The translations under genes were made by a program, and so were the position numbers. A stretch of 36,011 nucleotides of DNA, from contig NZ_JADBEL010000034.1 in NCBI RefSeq assembly GCF_014873855.1, positions 1-36,011 of the forward strand. The letters are read 5' to 3'. Below the pieces are notes generated by a model. That model saw only the letters and a list, made by a program, of their open reading frames with translations. It did no database searches and was not told the origin of the DNA. Origin of the DNA: Sporosarcina limicola (GTDB taxonomy: Bacteria; Bacillota; Bacilli; Bacillales_A; Planococcaceae). Shown here one piece after another: positions 28,667-36,011 of the stretch. The stretch's first letter is position 1; every line of letters starts with the position of its first letter.

Positions 28667-30855
28667 ATGGCATAGGAATCGATAGAAGGCTTCTTGCTCT
28701 TCTGTATATACTTGCATTCCTCCTGTTAAGGGAATGGCTTATTCCGGTCATAGTGCTGACAGACACGGGTTACTTGTGGTTGTTTTTGGTGTTTATCGCA
28801 ATGACGTTTTTGATGGCACTTGTAGGGGCTAAGTGGTGGGTTACGGTACCCATTAAAATCATCTATGTGGTTTGGGCCGTTCACTATGTTTTTCTTGAGA
28901 AAGTATTTTTCACAAAGGAAACGGCAGTACAACTGTTGCCGGATATTTTATCGAATACAGGTATTATTATGGGTGGAAATTGGGAGAATCTTACGAATCC
29001 ATTCCGGACTATTCTGTTCTTTTTACTTTTATGGATGACAACGTATCTTATCCGTCATTGGATTGAAGTGAGGAGAAGCATCTTCCTTTTTTACGTCATG
29101 ACCGTCATATTTATAGCATTCATCGATACGTTCAGTCCATTTTCGGCGGACGCAGCTATTTTCAGAATTATGTTGACGGGATTAATGCTCCTTGGCCTAC
29201 TGTATATATCTAGGCTCGCTGAAAAGCATCATGTAGTTCTGTCGATGAGGTCATTCATCGCCATTTCGGCGCCGCTTTTAGTTGTTGTTACCTTCAGTGG
29301 GGCATTTGCGAACCTCCTGCCAAAACAGGAACCTATCTGGCCAGATCCGCTGCCGTACTTTAAATCGATTGTACAAGGCACCGGAGAAGGCGGAATGGGT
29401 ACAGGGATTTCTACGAGTGGGTATGATCCTGACGATAGCGCACTCGGAGGTTCATTCGAGCAAGATGACACGCTGGTACTTGAAGCTAAAGTGGCTAGTA
29501 AACAATATTGGAAAATCGAAACGAAAAACACGTATACGTCCAAAGGGTGGGAGCAAAATTCCGCGTCAGAATCGCATATGTCCTATACTATGGGGGGGGA
29601 GCTAGGGGGGATGGATGTAAGTGCATCCGATAGTCCTAGACAACAGGCGCAATTGAAAGTGGCGGAAGAATTCCCATTCCTCTTGTATCCATATGGGATA
29701 AGAAGAGTTTCTGCTGCTGGAAATGTAATTCTACTACATGCGCAATCGGCAGGGCAGTACAGGACAGTTATCAATGGCATAGAAGGTGCACTTGATGCAT
29801 ATGAAATTGACTTTCAAGAACCGAAATACAGTATGAAACAATTAAGAGCGACAACAATGGATGACTTTGCAACTTCGAACGAAGACTTCTCACCCTATTT
29901 GCAACTACCTGATCAATTGCCAGGGCGGGTGAAGGAACTTGCGGATGAAATTGTTGGAAAATACGATAGCGTGTATGAAAAAACGAAGGCAATCGAAATG
30001 TATTTTGGTAGAAATGGGTTTGTCTATGCCCAACAAGATATTGTTGTTCCAAAAGTAGAAGACGATTACGTCGATCAGTTTCTCTTCGATACAAAGAGAG
30101 GTTATTGTGATAACTTTTCTACGTCGATGGTTGTCATGTTACGCTCGGCTGATATCCCTGCACGCTGGGTGAAAGGATTTGCACCGGGTGAAGCGGTGAA
30201 AGATGCAAATGGTGAACACGTCTACCGAGTTACCAATAATGAAGCGCATTCATGGGTTGAAGCATACATGCCGGGGATTGGTTGGATGCCGTTTGAACCG
30301 ACAATCGGTTTTAGTGGTCAGTCTAACATTGATTTTGATATCGAATTGGATTTAGGTGATCCTGAAGCACCAGCAATGAAAGAGAAGGAAAAACAGAAGC
30401 CGAAAAAACCTGAAAAGCCAAATAAAGCAGAAAAATCTTTCGAAATCGATAAGTTGTTTGAGTCATTGAATAACTGGGTCAAAAATAACGTATGGAAACT
30501 TATTGTAGGTATCTTTATACTGGGTTTGATTAGCTGGGGAATTTACGCTATCCGGGTGAGATGGCTTCCGAAATTACTTATCCAATTCCATCGTTCCGAA
30601 AAAAGCAATTGGAAAACTTTTTCAACGCAATACAAGAGTTTATTGAAACAGTTAGATCGCTACGGTATAAAACGAGCGAGTGGAATGACACTATCCGAAT
30701 ACGCAATAGAAATTGATGAATTTTTCGGTGGGGAAAAGATGAGGGTTCTTACACAGGCTTATGAAAAAGGTTTGTACGGTGGGAATACAACAGATCAGGA
30801 ATGGGGAAACTTGAAGGAAATGTGGGAAGATTTAATCAATAGGACTTCGGGTTGA
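28663..30855 (+). CDS. TgpA-type membrane transglutaminase-like protein
   Basis: A 730-residue protein equivalent to yebA. Five to seven membrane helices fill about 8-215. A large extracytoplasmic transglutaminase-like domain follows with catalytic Cys in RGYCDNFSTSMVVMLR (about 484), the Lys-rich RWVKGFAPGE, and His in NEAHSWVEAYMPGIGWMPFEPT (about 528). A Lys/Pro/Glu-rich linker (about 568-590), a last membrane helix near 610-630 and a cytoplasmic DUF4129 tail end the protein. The triad looks intact, so a peptidase, amidase or transglutaminase activity on the cell surface is plausible. Confidence 0.92.
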   Translation: MNGIGIDRRLLALLYILAFLLLREWLIPVIVLTDTGYLWLFLVFIAMTFLMALVGAKWWVTVPIKIIYVVWAVHYVFLEKVFFTKETAVQLLPDILSNTGIIMGGNWENLTNPFRTILFFLLLWMTTYLIRHWIEVRRSIFLFYVMTVIFIAFIDTFSPFSADAAIFRIMLTGLMLLGLLYISRLAEKHHVVLSMRSFIAISAPLLVVVTFSGAFANLLPKQEPIWPDPLPYFKSIVQGTGEGGMGTGISTSGYDPDDSALGGSFEQDDTLVLEAKVASKQYWKIETKNTYTSKGWEQNSASESHMSYTMGGELGGMDVSASDSPRQQAQLKVAEEFPFLLYPYGIRRVSAAGNVILLHAQSAGQYRTVINGIEGALDAYEIDFQEPKYSMKQLRATTMDDFATSNEDFSPYLQLPDQLPGRVKELADEIVGKYDSVYEKTKAIEMYFGRNGFVYAQQDIVVPKVEDDYVDQFLFDTKRGYCDNFSTSMVVMLRSADIPARWVKGFAPGEAVKDANGEHVYRVTNNEAHSWVEAYMPGIGWMPFEPTIGFSGQSNIDFDIELDLGDPEAPAMKEKEKQKPKKPEKPNKAEKSFEIDKLFESLNNWVKNNVWKLIVGIFILGLISWGIYAIRVRWLPKLLIQFHRSEKSNWKTFSTQYKSLLKQLDRYGIKRASGMTLSEYAIEIDEFFGGEKMRVLTQAYEKGLYGGNTTDQEWGNLKEMWEDLINRTSG

Positions 30856-30981
30856 TTTTGAGCTATAATCGTAGAAGATAAAACGTTCGTAATATAATTT
30901 GGTTACCGATGAAGTAAAAAACATTTGGTAAAACAGCCGGGAAAGGGTAGAATAATAGGATTAAGAGGAGGTTGGATCAAC

Positions 30982-32286
30982 TTGAAACAGGATAATATTT
31001 TAGTATTGGATTTAGGTAGTAGTGAAAATACAACCATTGCCCGTTGGATTCGCGAACTAGGTGTGTATAGTGAGATTCACCCCCATGACATTACAGCTCA
31101 AAATATTGAACAGTTAAAAACGGTAAAAGGTATTATTTTAAATGGTGGTAAAAATAATATCATTGATGGCGAAGCAATCGATGTATTAGATGAAATTTAC
31201 TCTTTAAATATTCCGGTGATTAGCGTAAACCACCTATCAACAAAAGCAGTGAAAGCGCTAGAGCAATGGCCAAGTGAAGAGGAAACGAAAGTACTGTTAA
31301 AAGATTTCGTTTTCGATACTTGTAAAGCGGAAGCTAACTGGAATATGAAAAACTTCATTGAAGATCAAATTACTTTAGTTCGTGAGCAAGTGGGAGACAA
31401 AAAAGTATTGCTGGCTCTTTCAGGCGGTGTGGATTCGTCTGTCGTTGCTGCATTATTAATTAAGGCAATTGGTAAGCAATTAGTTTGTGTGCATGTAAAC
31501 CACGGTTTAATGCGTAAAAATGAGTCTGAGGGCGTTATAAAAATGTTCGAAAAAGACCTTGAAGATAACCTTATTTACGTGGACGCAAGTGAGCGTTTCT
31601 TAGGCAAGCTAAAAGGTGTAGATGAGCCAGAAGAAAAACGCAAAATTATCGGTAATGAATTTATTCGCGTATTTGAAGAAGAAGCGCGAAAACTTGAAGG
31701 GATTGACTTCTTGGCACAAGGGACAATCTATCCAGATATTGTAGAATCCGGCACGAAAACGCATAAAGCCGTAAAATCTCACCATAATGTTGGGGGACTT
31801 CCAGAAGACTTGCAATTTGAGTTAGTGGAGCCATTATTCCAGTTATTTAAAGATGAAGTACGTGCTTGTGGTGTTGAGTTAGGTCTTCTACATGAAATGG
31901 TATATCGTCAACCATTCCCAGGACCTGGTCTAGGGGTACGTGTTTTAGGAGAGATTGAGCCTGCACGTCTAGAAGCAGTACGCGAATCAGATGCTATTTT
32001 ACGTGAAGAATTTGCACTCGCTGGATTGGATCAGAAGGTTTGGCAATACTTTACAATAGTTCCGAACTTCAAATCTGTCGGTGTACGCAACAATGAGCGT
32101 ACATACGAATATCCAGTTATTATTCGCGCAGTAAACACAGTAGACGCGATGACAGCGACGGTGGAACAACTCGACTGGCCAATTCTTTTGAAAATCACTG
32201 ATCGGATCATTAATGAAGTGAAAAATGTAAACCGCGTGTGCTATGACCTGTCTCCAAAACCAGGCGGCACGATTGAGTGGGAGTGA
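30982..32286 (+). CDS. guaA: GMP synthetase with a degenerate, shortened glutaminase domain
   Basis: A 434-residue protein started at TTG, ten bases after GAGGAGG (30965-30971); normal GuaA has about 513 residues. Residues 5-80 follow the class I amidotransferase start (ILVLDLGSS, GVYSEIHPHDIT, KGIILNGGKNN, NIPVISVN). At the site of the nucleophile the usual GICYG is replaced by SVNHL, and text then jumps within about 25 residues to LKDFVFDTC, skipping the segment that carries the catalytic His and Glu (HPE). The synthetase half appears complete: LSGGVDSS P-loop (136-143), KSHHNVGGLPED, RQPFPGPGLG and the terminal GGTIEWE. It should make GMP from XMP, ATP and free ammonia, or with a separate glutaminase. 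It occupies the canonical guaA place between yebA-like and pbuG genes. Confidence 0.93.
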   Translation: MKQDNILVLDLGSSENTTIARWIRELGVYSEIHPHDITAQNIEQLKTVKGIILNGGKNNIIDGEAIDVLDEIYSLNIPVISVNHLSTKAVKALEQWPSEEETKVLLKDFVFDTCKAEANWNMKNFIEDQITLVREQVGDKKVLLALSGGVDSSVVAALLIKAIGKQLVCVHVNHGLMRKNESEGVIKMFEKDLEDNLIYVDASERFLGKLKGVDEPEEKRKIIGNEFIRVFEEEARKLEGIDFLAQGTIYPDIVESGTKTHKAVKSHHNVGGLPEDLQFELVEPLFQLFKDEVRACGVELGLLHEMVYRQPFPGPGLGVRVLGEIEPARLEAVRESDAILREEFALAGLDQKVWQYFTIVPNFKSVGVRNNERTYEYPVIIRAVNTVDAMTATVEQLDWPILLKITDRIINEVKNVNRVCYDLSPKPGGTIEWE

Positions 32287-32388
32287 CTTTTGACTTGCGG
32301 ATGTCTGTGAGAGCAGTCGTATCAAGGGTTCACGGTGCTTGTGATAGGGTTTAAATTCATTTACCTGCAACGATTGCGTTGTAAAATA

Positions 32389-32437
32389 GGACTTTCCTTT
32401 ATTCATGTTATTCATGATGAAAGGGAGGTCTTTTTTT
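32389..32437 (+). terminator. Probable guaA terminator, ending at the integrase start
   Basis: GGAC-TTTCCTTT-ATTCATG and CATGATGAAAGGGAGGTC form an imperfect stem closed by a short TTATT loop and followed by a run of seven T. The right arm doubles as the ribosome site (AAGGGAGG) of the next frame. Confidence 0.55.
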
Positions 32438-32644
32438 ATGACGAGAATTATCGAGTTGGTTGTTGATTTTAAATTGAATCAAGAAATCATTGGTCGTAAA
32501 CCAAAGTATGTTGAGATGTGTATTTGGCGGTTGAGGCGTTGGCAAGCTTTCATGGAAGCGGAATTTGAGATACAAGATGTTGAACAGGTTGAAGCAATCC
32601 ATATGAAGAAGTACATTCAATACGAGCATGTTGTGATGACATAG
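32438..32644 (+). pseudogene. N-terminal fragment of a tyrosine recombinase
   Basis: Sixty-eight codons with a good ribosome site read as the start of a phage-integrase SAM-like (core-binding) domain: an amphipathic helix KLNQEIIGRKPKYVEMCIW, then LRRWQAFMEAEFEIQDVEQV and IHMKKYIQYE. It stops at 32644 with no catalytic domain after it. Integrases encoded directly behind guaA are typical of islands that use the guaA 3' end as attachment site, so this looks like the remnant of one. Confidence 0.65.
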
Positions 32645-32716
32645 AAGATTGGTATCTACACAATAGCCATGTAATCTATGATTTCCTGTTGTCTAAGAAA
32701 TCCTTAGAACCAATAG

Positions 32717-32746
32717 AAAGCGGTAGAGTCATCACTCTACCGCTTT
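32717..32746 (+). terminator. Strong terminator after the integrase remnant
   Basis: A perfect 13-base-pair stem, AAAGCGGTAGAGT (32717-32729) with ACTCTACCGCTTT (32734-32746), and a CATC loop. The 3' arm ends in a T-run. Confidence 0.85.
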
Positions 32747-32771
32747 TTCCTATGTGTGAGAGCATAACAAA

Positions 32772-32812
32772 AGGACTTGCATATATGAAAATCAATCATA
32801 CACGCAAGTCCT
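32772..32812 (-). terminator. Probable terminator of the deaminase gene
   Basis: AGGACTTGC (32772-32780) and GCAAGTCCT (32804-32812) form a nine-base-pair stem with a long loop; read on the minus strand it is followed by TTTTGTT. It lies about 50 bases past the deaminase stop. Confidence 0.55.
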
Positions 32813-32861
32813 ATTCTTATTAAACTAAAGCACATCCGGTTAGTTGAAGAAGATTTTTCGT

Positions 32862-33287
32862 TTATGATTCTCGACTATATTTAAGTGGAATTAGTTCACC
32901 AATTTTAGTTTTCTGTAACTCACCATCTATATCTAAAACAATAAAACATTCTGGTGAATAATCGGAAATTAATTCCCTGCACATTCCACATGGACTAACT
33001 ACTCTTAACTCTCTATTTTTTTCATCAGAATAAGGATGTCTAACGGCAACAATTGTATCAAAGTATCTTTCTCCGTTTGAAATTGCATTTCCAATAGCGA
33101 TAGCTTCGGCACATACTGTAACCCGTCCAATGTATGCTTCTATGTGTACCGCAGAAACAATATTTCCTGACTTTGTTTTTAACGCTGCCCCTACATGGTG
33201 TCTATCGTCTTCATAGAGGCTAGTAATTTTACTTTTAGCTTCATCGATTAATTTAAAATCATTTTCTGTTAAAGGATAAGTTTTCAT
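32862..33287 (-). CDS. Cytidine/blasticidin-S deaminase-like protein
   Basis: A 141-residue protein of the cytidine deaminase fold. The zinc-binding motifs are VTVCAEAIAIG (Cys-Ala-Glu, about residue 57-60) and SPCGMCRELI (two Cys, about 97-100), giving the C-(A)E / PC-XX-C set. The match to blasticidin-S deaminase-like proteins (VGAALKTKSGNIVSAVHIEAYIGR) looks closer than to housekeeping Cdd. It could deaminate a cytosine nucleoside or a related drug. GAGGGGAAATT precedes the ATG. It lies alone, inside the putative island scar. Confidence 0.88.
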   Translation of the reverse strand: MKTYPLTENDFKLIDEAKSKITSLYEDDRHHVGAALKTKSGNIVSAVHIEAYIGRVTVCAEAIAIGNAISNGERYFDTIVAVRHPYSDEKNRELRVVSPCGMCRELISDYSPECFIVLDIDGELQKTKIGELIPLKYSRES

Positions 33288-33529
33288 AATTTCCCCTCAC
33301 TTATTTTATTTGTTTACCCACTTATATTTAATTTATAAAAATATAAGGTATCATCACGTTTTTACCAAAGATTCTTCTTCAACTATCCTGTTGCGTTAGT
33401 TGAACAATTGAATAATCAGTTGTTTGGTATAGTGTAACATGGATAAGAGAATGAGTAGCTTATATGGCTTTTTTTCTTATCTAATTATTTTATAATACCC
33501 TGTAAAACATTGATTTTATTCAGCAGGTG

Positions 33530-33760
33530 GTACGGAACGCGAGAGCTGTTTACAGAGCAGCAGGAGCGTCGCAGAGTGTCCCTGTAACTAAGGGTGGAAC
33601 ATAGGTAGGCGGAGGATTGAAATCTGTCGCTGAGCCTTGTAAGGGGGAGCCCCGCATTTCCGATATTTCAGTCAAATTAGAACGGTTGAGTGGTGTACCT
33701 TATACACGCACACCACTTGATTCAGTAAACGAGACGATATGAAGGGGCTTGTTGATTATT
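33530..33760 (+). other. GC-rich structured stretch without an assignable gene
   Basis: From 33288 to about 33530 the sequence is AT-rich and featureless apart from a CAACTA/TAGTTG repeat near 33380-33403. From 33530 it becomes GC-richer, with GGTGGTACGGAACGCG, TCCCTGTAACTAAGGG and GGGGGAGCCCC, and a hairpin AGTGGTGT/ACACCACT (33689-33717). A 45-codon open stretch (33605-33739: for example KLERLSGVPYTRTPLDSVNE) has no proper start. It may be the remains of a coding gene or of a structured RNA. I cannot name it. Confidence 0.35.
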
Positions 33761-33827
33761 CAAAATAATAACGTTGTAAAGTGGGGGTTCACCTGCTACA
33801 ATTGAGGACGAGAATAACACGAATAAA

Positions 33828-33959
33828 GTAGAAATTCCTGTTTTGGTGTTTGGTGAAAAATCCTAGCTGAGCGCACGCATTACAAGAGAAGTGCCACGTA
33901 TTAACCGTGTCCTCTTAGATGTAACGAACAAGCCACCTTCCACAATCGAGTGGGAATAA
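33828..33959 (+). pseudogene. guaA: Decayed 3' end of a second, canonical guaA
   Basis: Reading the frame that ends in TAA at 33957-33959 gives [30 protein letters not shown], then [19 protein letters not shown]. Normal GuaA proteins end with [34 protein letters not shown], so the match runs over about 40 codons with one in-frame stop and local damage. This ending differs from that of the intact gene upstream (CYDLSPKPGGTIEWE). It stands where the guaA 3' end should be, 20-odd bases before the purine riboswitch of pbuG. I see no further guaA text upstream of 33828. Confidence 0.85.
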
Positions 33960-33981
33960 ATCTGGTCATCAATTGAATAGA

Positions 33982-34058
33982 TAATTCGTATAAGTTCGGG
34001 GATATGGCCCGAAAGTTTCTACCGGAACGCCTTAAATGTTCCGACTACGATTCGATAG
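33982..34058 (+). ncRNA. Purine riboswitch upstream of pbuG, guanine class
   Basis: The aptamer follows the consensus: ATTCGTATAA, GGGATATGGCCC (P2), AAGTTTCTACC (junction), GGAACGCCTTAAATGTTCC (P3), GACTACGATT (P1 return). The base that pairs with the ligand, in CCGACTAC, is C, which specifies guanine/hypoxanthine rather than adenine. It controls the purine permease downstream by way of the terminator at 34094-34130. Confidence 0.95.
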
Positions 34059-34093
34059 AAGGGGCTAGTGCCTTCTATTTGAATTTGGATTGG

Positions 34094-34130
34094 AGAAGCA
34101 TACGACATTATATCGTATGTTTCTTTTTTT
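34094..34130 (+). terminator. Purine-riboswitch terminator
   Basis: AGAAGCATACGA and TCGTATGTTTCT pair with one mismatch across a CATTATA loop and run into seven or more T. A second hairpin, ATAGAAGG/CCTTCTAT (34055-34062, 34071-34078), lies between aptamer and terminator and may take part in switching. Confidence 0.85.
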
Positions 34131-34164
34131 AATTTGAAAAATATGAAAAAAAGGAAGATGCAGA

Positions 34165-35508
34165 GTGAAGAAGTATTTTGAATTTGACAAGCTAGGCACG
34201 AATTATCGACGTGAAATCATCGGTGGATTGACAACATTCCTTGCAATGGCATACATACTTGTTGTTAACCCACTGATGTTATCATTGGACGCGATTCCTG
34301 ATTTGCCTGAAGCGATGCGGATGAACAAGGGAGCGGTATTCGTCGCAACAGCACTTGCTGCGGCGGTTGGAAGTCTATTTATGGGGATTATTGCGAGATA
34401 TCCAATTGGACTTGCACCTGGAATGGGATTGAATGCATTTTTCGCATTCTCGGTCGTACTAGGTAGCGGAATCCCATGGCAAACGGCTTTGACAGGTGTC
34501 TTATTTTCTGGACTTATTTTTATCATCTTATCTCTTACAGGTTTACGAGAACTTATCATTAATGCAATCCCGGCACAATTGAAATTTGCGGTAGGTGCAG
34601 GGATTGGGCTATTCATTACATTTCTTGGATTCCAAAATGCTGGCATCATCGTAGGGAACCCTAATACACTTGTAGCATTGGGTGATTTGTCGAATAAGCC
34701 TACATTGCTTGCGATTTTTGGTCTTGTTATTACAGTCATCATGATGGTACGTAAAATTAAAGGGGCAATTTTTTACGGAATGATTACAACGACGATCGTC
34801 GGGATGATTGCTGGCCTTATTGAGATTCCTGGAACAGTCATTGCTAAAGTACCATCTGTTGCGCCGACATTCGGTGCTGCATTCGAAGCAATTTTCAATG
34901 ATCCAGCTTCCTTGATGACAACACAATTTCTTGTTATCGTCATCACGTTTTTATTCGTTGACTTTTTTGACACTGCGGGTACACTCGTTGCAGTTGCAAA
35001 CCAGGCAGGATTGATGAAGGACGATAAATTGCCACGGGCGGGTAAAGCACTTCTTGCGGATTCACTTGCAACAGTCACAGGATCCATCTTCGGAACCTCG
35101 ACAACGACTTCATATATTGAGTCATCTGCAGGTGTTGCCGCAGGAGCGAGAACTGGCTTTGCTTCTATAGTAACGGGTCTTTTATTTTTGCTTGCGTTAT
35201 TCTTCTCGCCGCTTCTGATGGTTATCACATCCCACGTGACTGCGCCGGCATTAATTATAGTAGGCGTACTAATGGTTTCTTCACTTGGTAACATTGAATG
35301 GAAGAACTTTGAAATCGCCGTACCTGCATTTTTGACAATCATTGCAATGCCACTTACCTATAGCATTGCAACAGGAATCGCAATCGGATTCGTTTTTTAT
35401 CCAATCACAATGATCGTGAGTGGAAGAAGAAAAGAAGTCCATCCAATCATGTATGGTTTATGGTTTATCTTCATACTGTACTTTATATTTATTAAACCGA
35501 ACGGATAA
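34165..35508 (+). CDS. pbuG: Guanine/hypoxanthine permease (NCS2/AzgA family)
   Basis: A 447-residue membrane protein with about 13 helices, starting at GTG behind AAGGAAG. It begins MKKYFEFDKLGTNYRREIIGG, followed by LTTFLAMAYILVVNPLMLS, and contains the AzgA signatures PIGLAPGMGLNAFFAF (about 73-88), VDFFDTAGTLVAVANQAGLM near 265-285 and GTSTTTSYIESSAGVAAGARTG near 308-330. It imports hypoxanthine and guanine with protons. Control by a guanine riboswitch fits exactly. In Bacillus this gene follows guaA. Confidence 0.96.
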   Translation: MKKYFEFDKLGTNYRREIIGGLTTFLAMAYILVVNPLMLSLDAIPDLPEAMRMNKGAVFVATALAAAVGSLFMGIIARYPIGLAPGMGLNAFFAFSVVLGSGIPWQTALTGVLFSGLIFIILSLTGLRELIINAIPAQLKFAVGAGIGLFITFLGFQNAGIIVGNPNTLVALGDLSNKPTLLAIFGLVITVIMMVRKIKGAIFYGMITTTIVGMIAGLIEIPGTVIAKVPSVAPTFGAAFEAIFNDPASLMTTQFLVIVITFLFVDFFDTAGTLVAVANQAGLMKDDKLPRAGKALLADSLATVTGSIFGTSTTTSYIESSAGVAAGARTGFASIVTGLLFLLALFFSPLLMVITSHVTAPALIIVGVLMVSSLGNIEWKNFEIAVPAFLTIIAMPLTYSIATGIAIGFVFYPITMIVSGRRKEVHPIMYGLWFIFILYFIFIKPNG

Positions 35509-35514
35509 TATAGA

Positions 35515-35548
35515 AGCAGCTCTCGAAAGTGTTCGAGAGCTGCTTTTC
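35515..35548 (+). terminator. pbuG terminator
   Basis: A perfect 12-base-pair stem, AGCAGCTCTCGA (35515-35526) with TCGAGAGCTGCT (35533-35544), followed by TTTCTAT. Confidence 0.85.
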
Positions 35549-35696
35549 TATGAATTTATAGCCATGCAGCTAATTGTAAAGGGAGATTGCGTACTGGCCA
35601 GAGATAGGGGAGGAGCGATAGCCAATATAATATGGTCAGTAAAACCCTGTAGGAATAGGCTTTTAAAAGTATTTCTGAATTACTTTTATTAAAGTG

Positions 35697-35725
35697 TTGA
35701 CATTTGATTGCGGTCTTGGTATATT
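35697..35725 (+). promoter_or_regulatory. rRNA-operon-type promoter
   Basis: TTGACA (35697-35702) and TATATT (35720-35725) have the optimal 17-base spacing. An A/T-rich block (TTTTAAAAGTATTTCTGAAT and on) directly upstream could act as an UP element. Confidence 0.7.
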
Positions 35726-35732
35726 TACTAAG

Positions 35733-36011
35733 CAGTCGGGAGCGAGCAACACTAACCGACAGCAAACGACAATTGAGGAACTCAACACAATTCGTTTACT
35801 CCTCTATTGAACCTTGAAAACTGAACAGCAAAACGTCAACGAAATACAGTTTGGGAAATCGGTTCTGCCGGTGAAACAAACACAATCGAATCTTCGGATT
35901 CAAAATTGACATTAATGAAAGATTGAAATACATCTTTCTTACTTAATGCCAGCAAGAAACTCGAGCAATTCAAGTTTCTCTTTCGTTGGGTTTCGAGACG
36001 TAGTGCAGTGC
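35733..36011 (+). other. Leader of a putative rRNA operon (16S not reached)
   Basis: The text TTGAACCTTGAAAACTGAAC at about 35811 followed by AGCAAAACGTCAA is the kind found in Bacillales rrn leaders and spacers. The stretch that follows has a long potential stem (CAAGAAACTCGAGC and GGGTTTCGAGACG) suited to RNase III processing. The 16S start (AGAGTTTGATC) is not inside the window, so the assignment rests on the promoter and leader alone. The 35549-35696 stretch before the promoter shows no gene. Confidence 0.6.

Noticed and set aside
30856..30981. Possible purine riboswitch before guaA (TTCGTAATATAATTTGG)
   Set aside because: The P2/P3 loops and the GATATGG and TTTCTACC junction strands of the aptamer are missing.
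33590..33602. AACTAAGGGTGGAACA resembles a T-box antiterminator
   Set aside because: The ACCGCG continuation, the specifier stem landmarks and a downstream terminator plus aminoacyl or amino-acid gene are all absent.
34203..35342. Long minus-strand open frames opposite pbuG (and similar ones opposite dctM and menC)
   Set aside because: They lack ribosome sites and family resemblance and mirror the codon bias of the clear plus-strand genes.
35420..35692. 90-codon frame overlapping the end of pbuG
   Set aside because: It runs across the pbuG end and its terminator hairpin in a different frame and has no ribosome site.

Overview
The window reads as a chromosomal segment of a low-GC Gram-positive bacterium (Bacillales). 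The main evidence is the order moxR - DUF58 - tgpA - guaA - (purine riboswitch) - pbuG, which matches the Bacillus subtilis yeaC-yeaD-yebA-guaA-pbuG order, and an oligopeptide operon in appDFABC order. TPP and purine riboswitches, AGGAGG-type ribosome binding sites, TTG/GTG starts and TTGACA/TATAAT promoters agree. A Planococcaceae member such as Sporosarcina is my guess and was not tested by any search.

Layout. 1-2800 is an accessory, visibly AT-rich block: the tail of an IS3-family transposase, a long imperfect inverted repeat, then a two-gene unit of a P-loop ATPase and a PD-(D/E)XK nuclease that looks like an uncharacterised anti-phage system. 2842-4201 holds an OsmC-like protein and an XRE-cupin regulator. 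4340-8951 is a TRAP transporter operon (dctPQM) with a DapA-family lyase and an aldehyde dehydrogenase reduced to its two ends. 9215-10990 is a second defence-like pair: an OLD/AAA_15-type ATPase with a frameshifted TOPRIM-like partner. It is followed by a menC/N-acylamino acid racemase gene and a convergent Doc toxin with an AbrB-like antitoxin. 13004-15181 (minus) is modABC (molybdate). 15473-17563 is a TPP-riboswitch-controlled thiC. 17857-23723 (minus) is appDFABC. 24065-26367 is pncB-nadE (NAD salvage). 26505-30855 is moxR-DUF58-transglutaminase.

The most unusual part is 30982-34164. The gene at the guaA locus encodes a GMP synthetase whose ATP-pyrophosphatase and dimerisation domains look complete but whose glutaminase domain has lost the catalytic Cys and the His-Glu region. 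Downstream come a truncated tyrosine-recombinase N-terminus and a cytidine/blasticidin deaminase-like gene, then a poorly explained GC-rich stretch. Last is a decayed second guaA 3' end, which encodes a different, more canonical C-terminus ending TIEWE. The purine riboswitch and pbuG follow directly. This looks like the scar of a genomic island at the guaA 3' end, a known integration hotspot, in which the resident guaA was replaced or destroyed. The window ends in the promoter and leader of what looks like an rRNA operon; the 16S gene itself is not reached.
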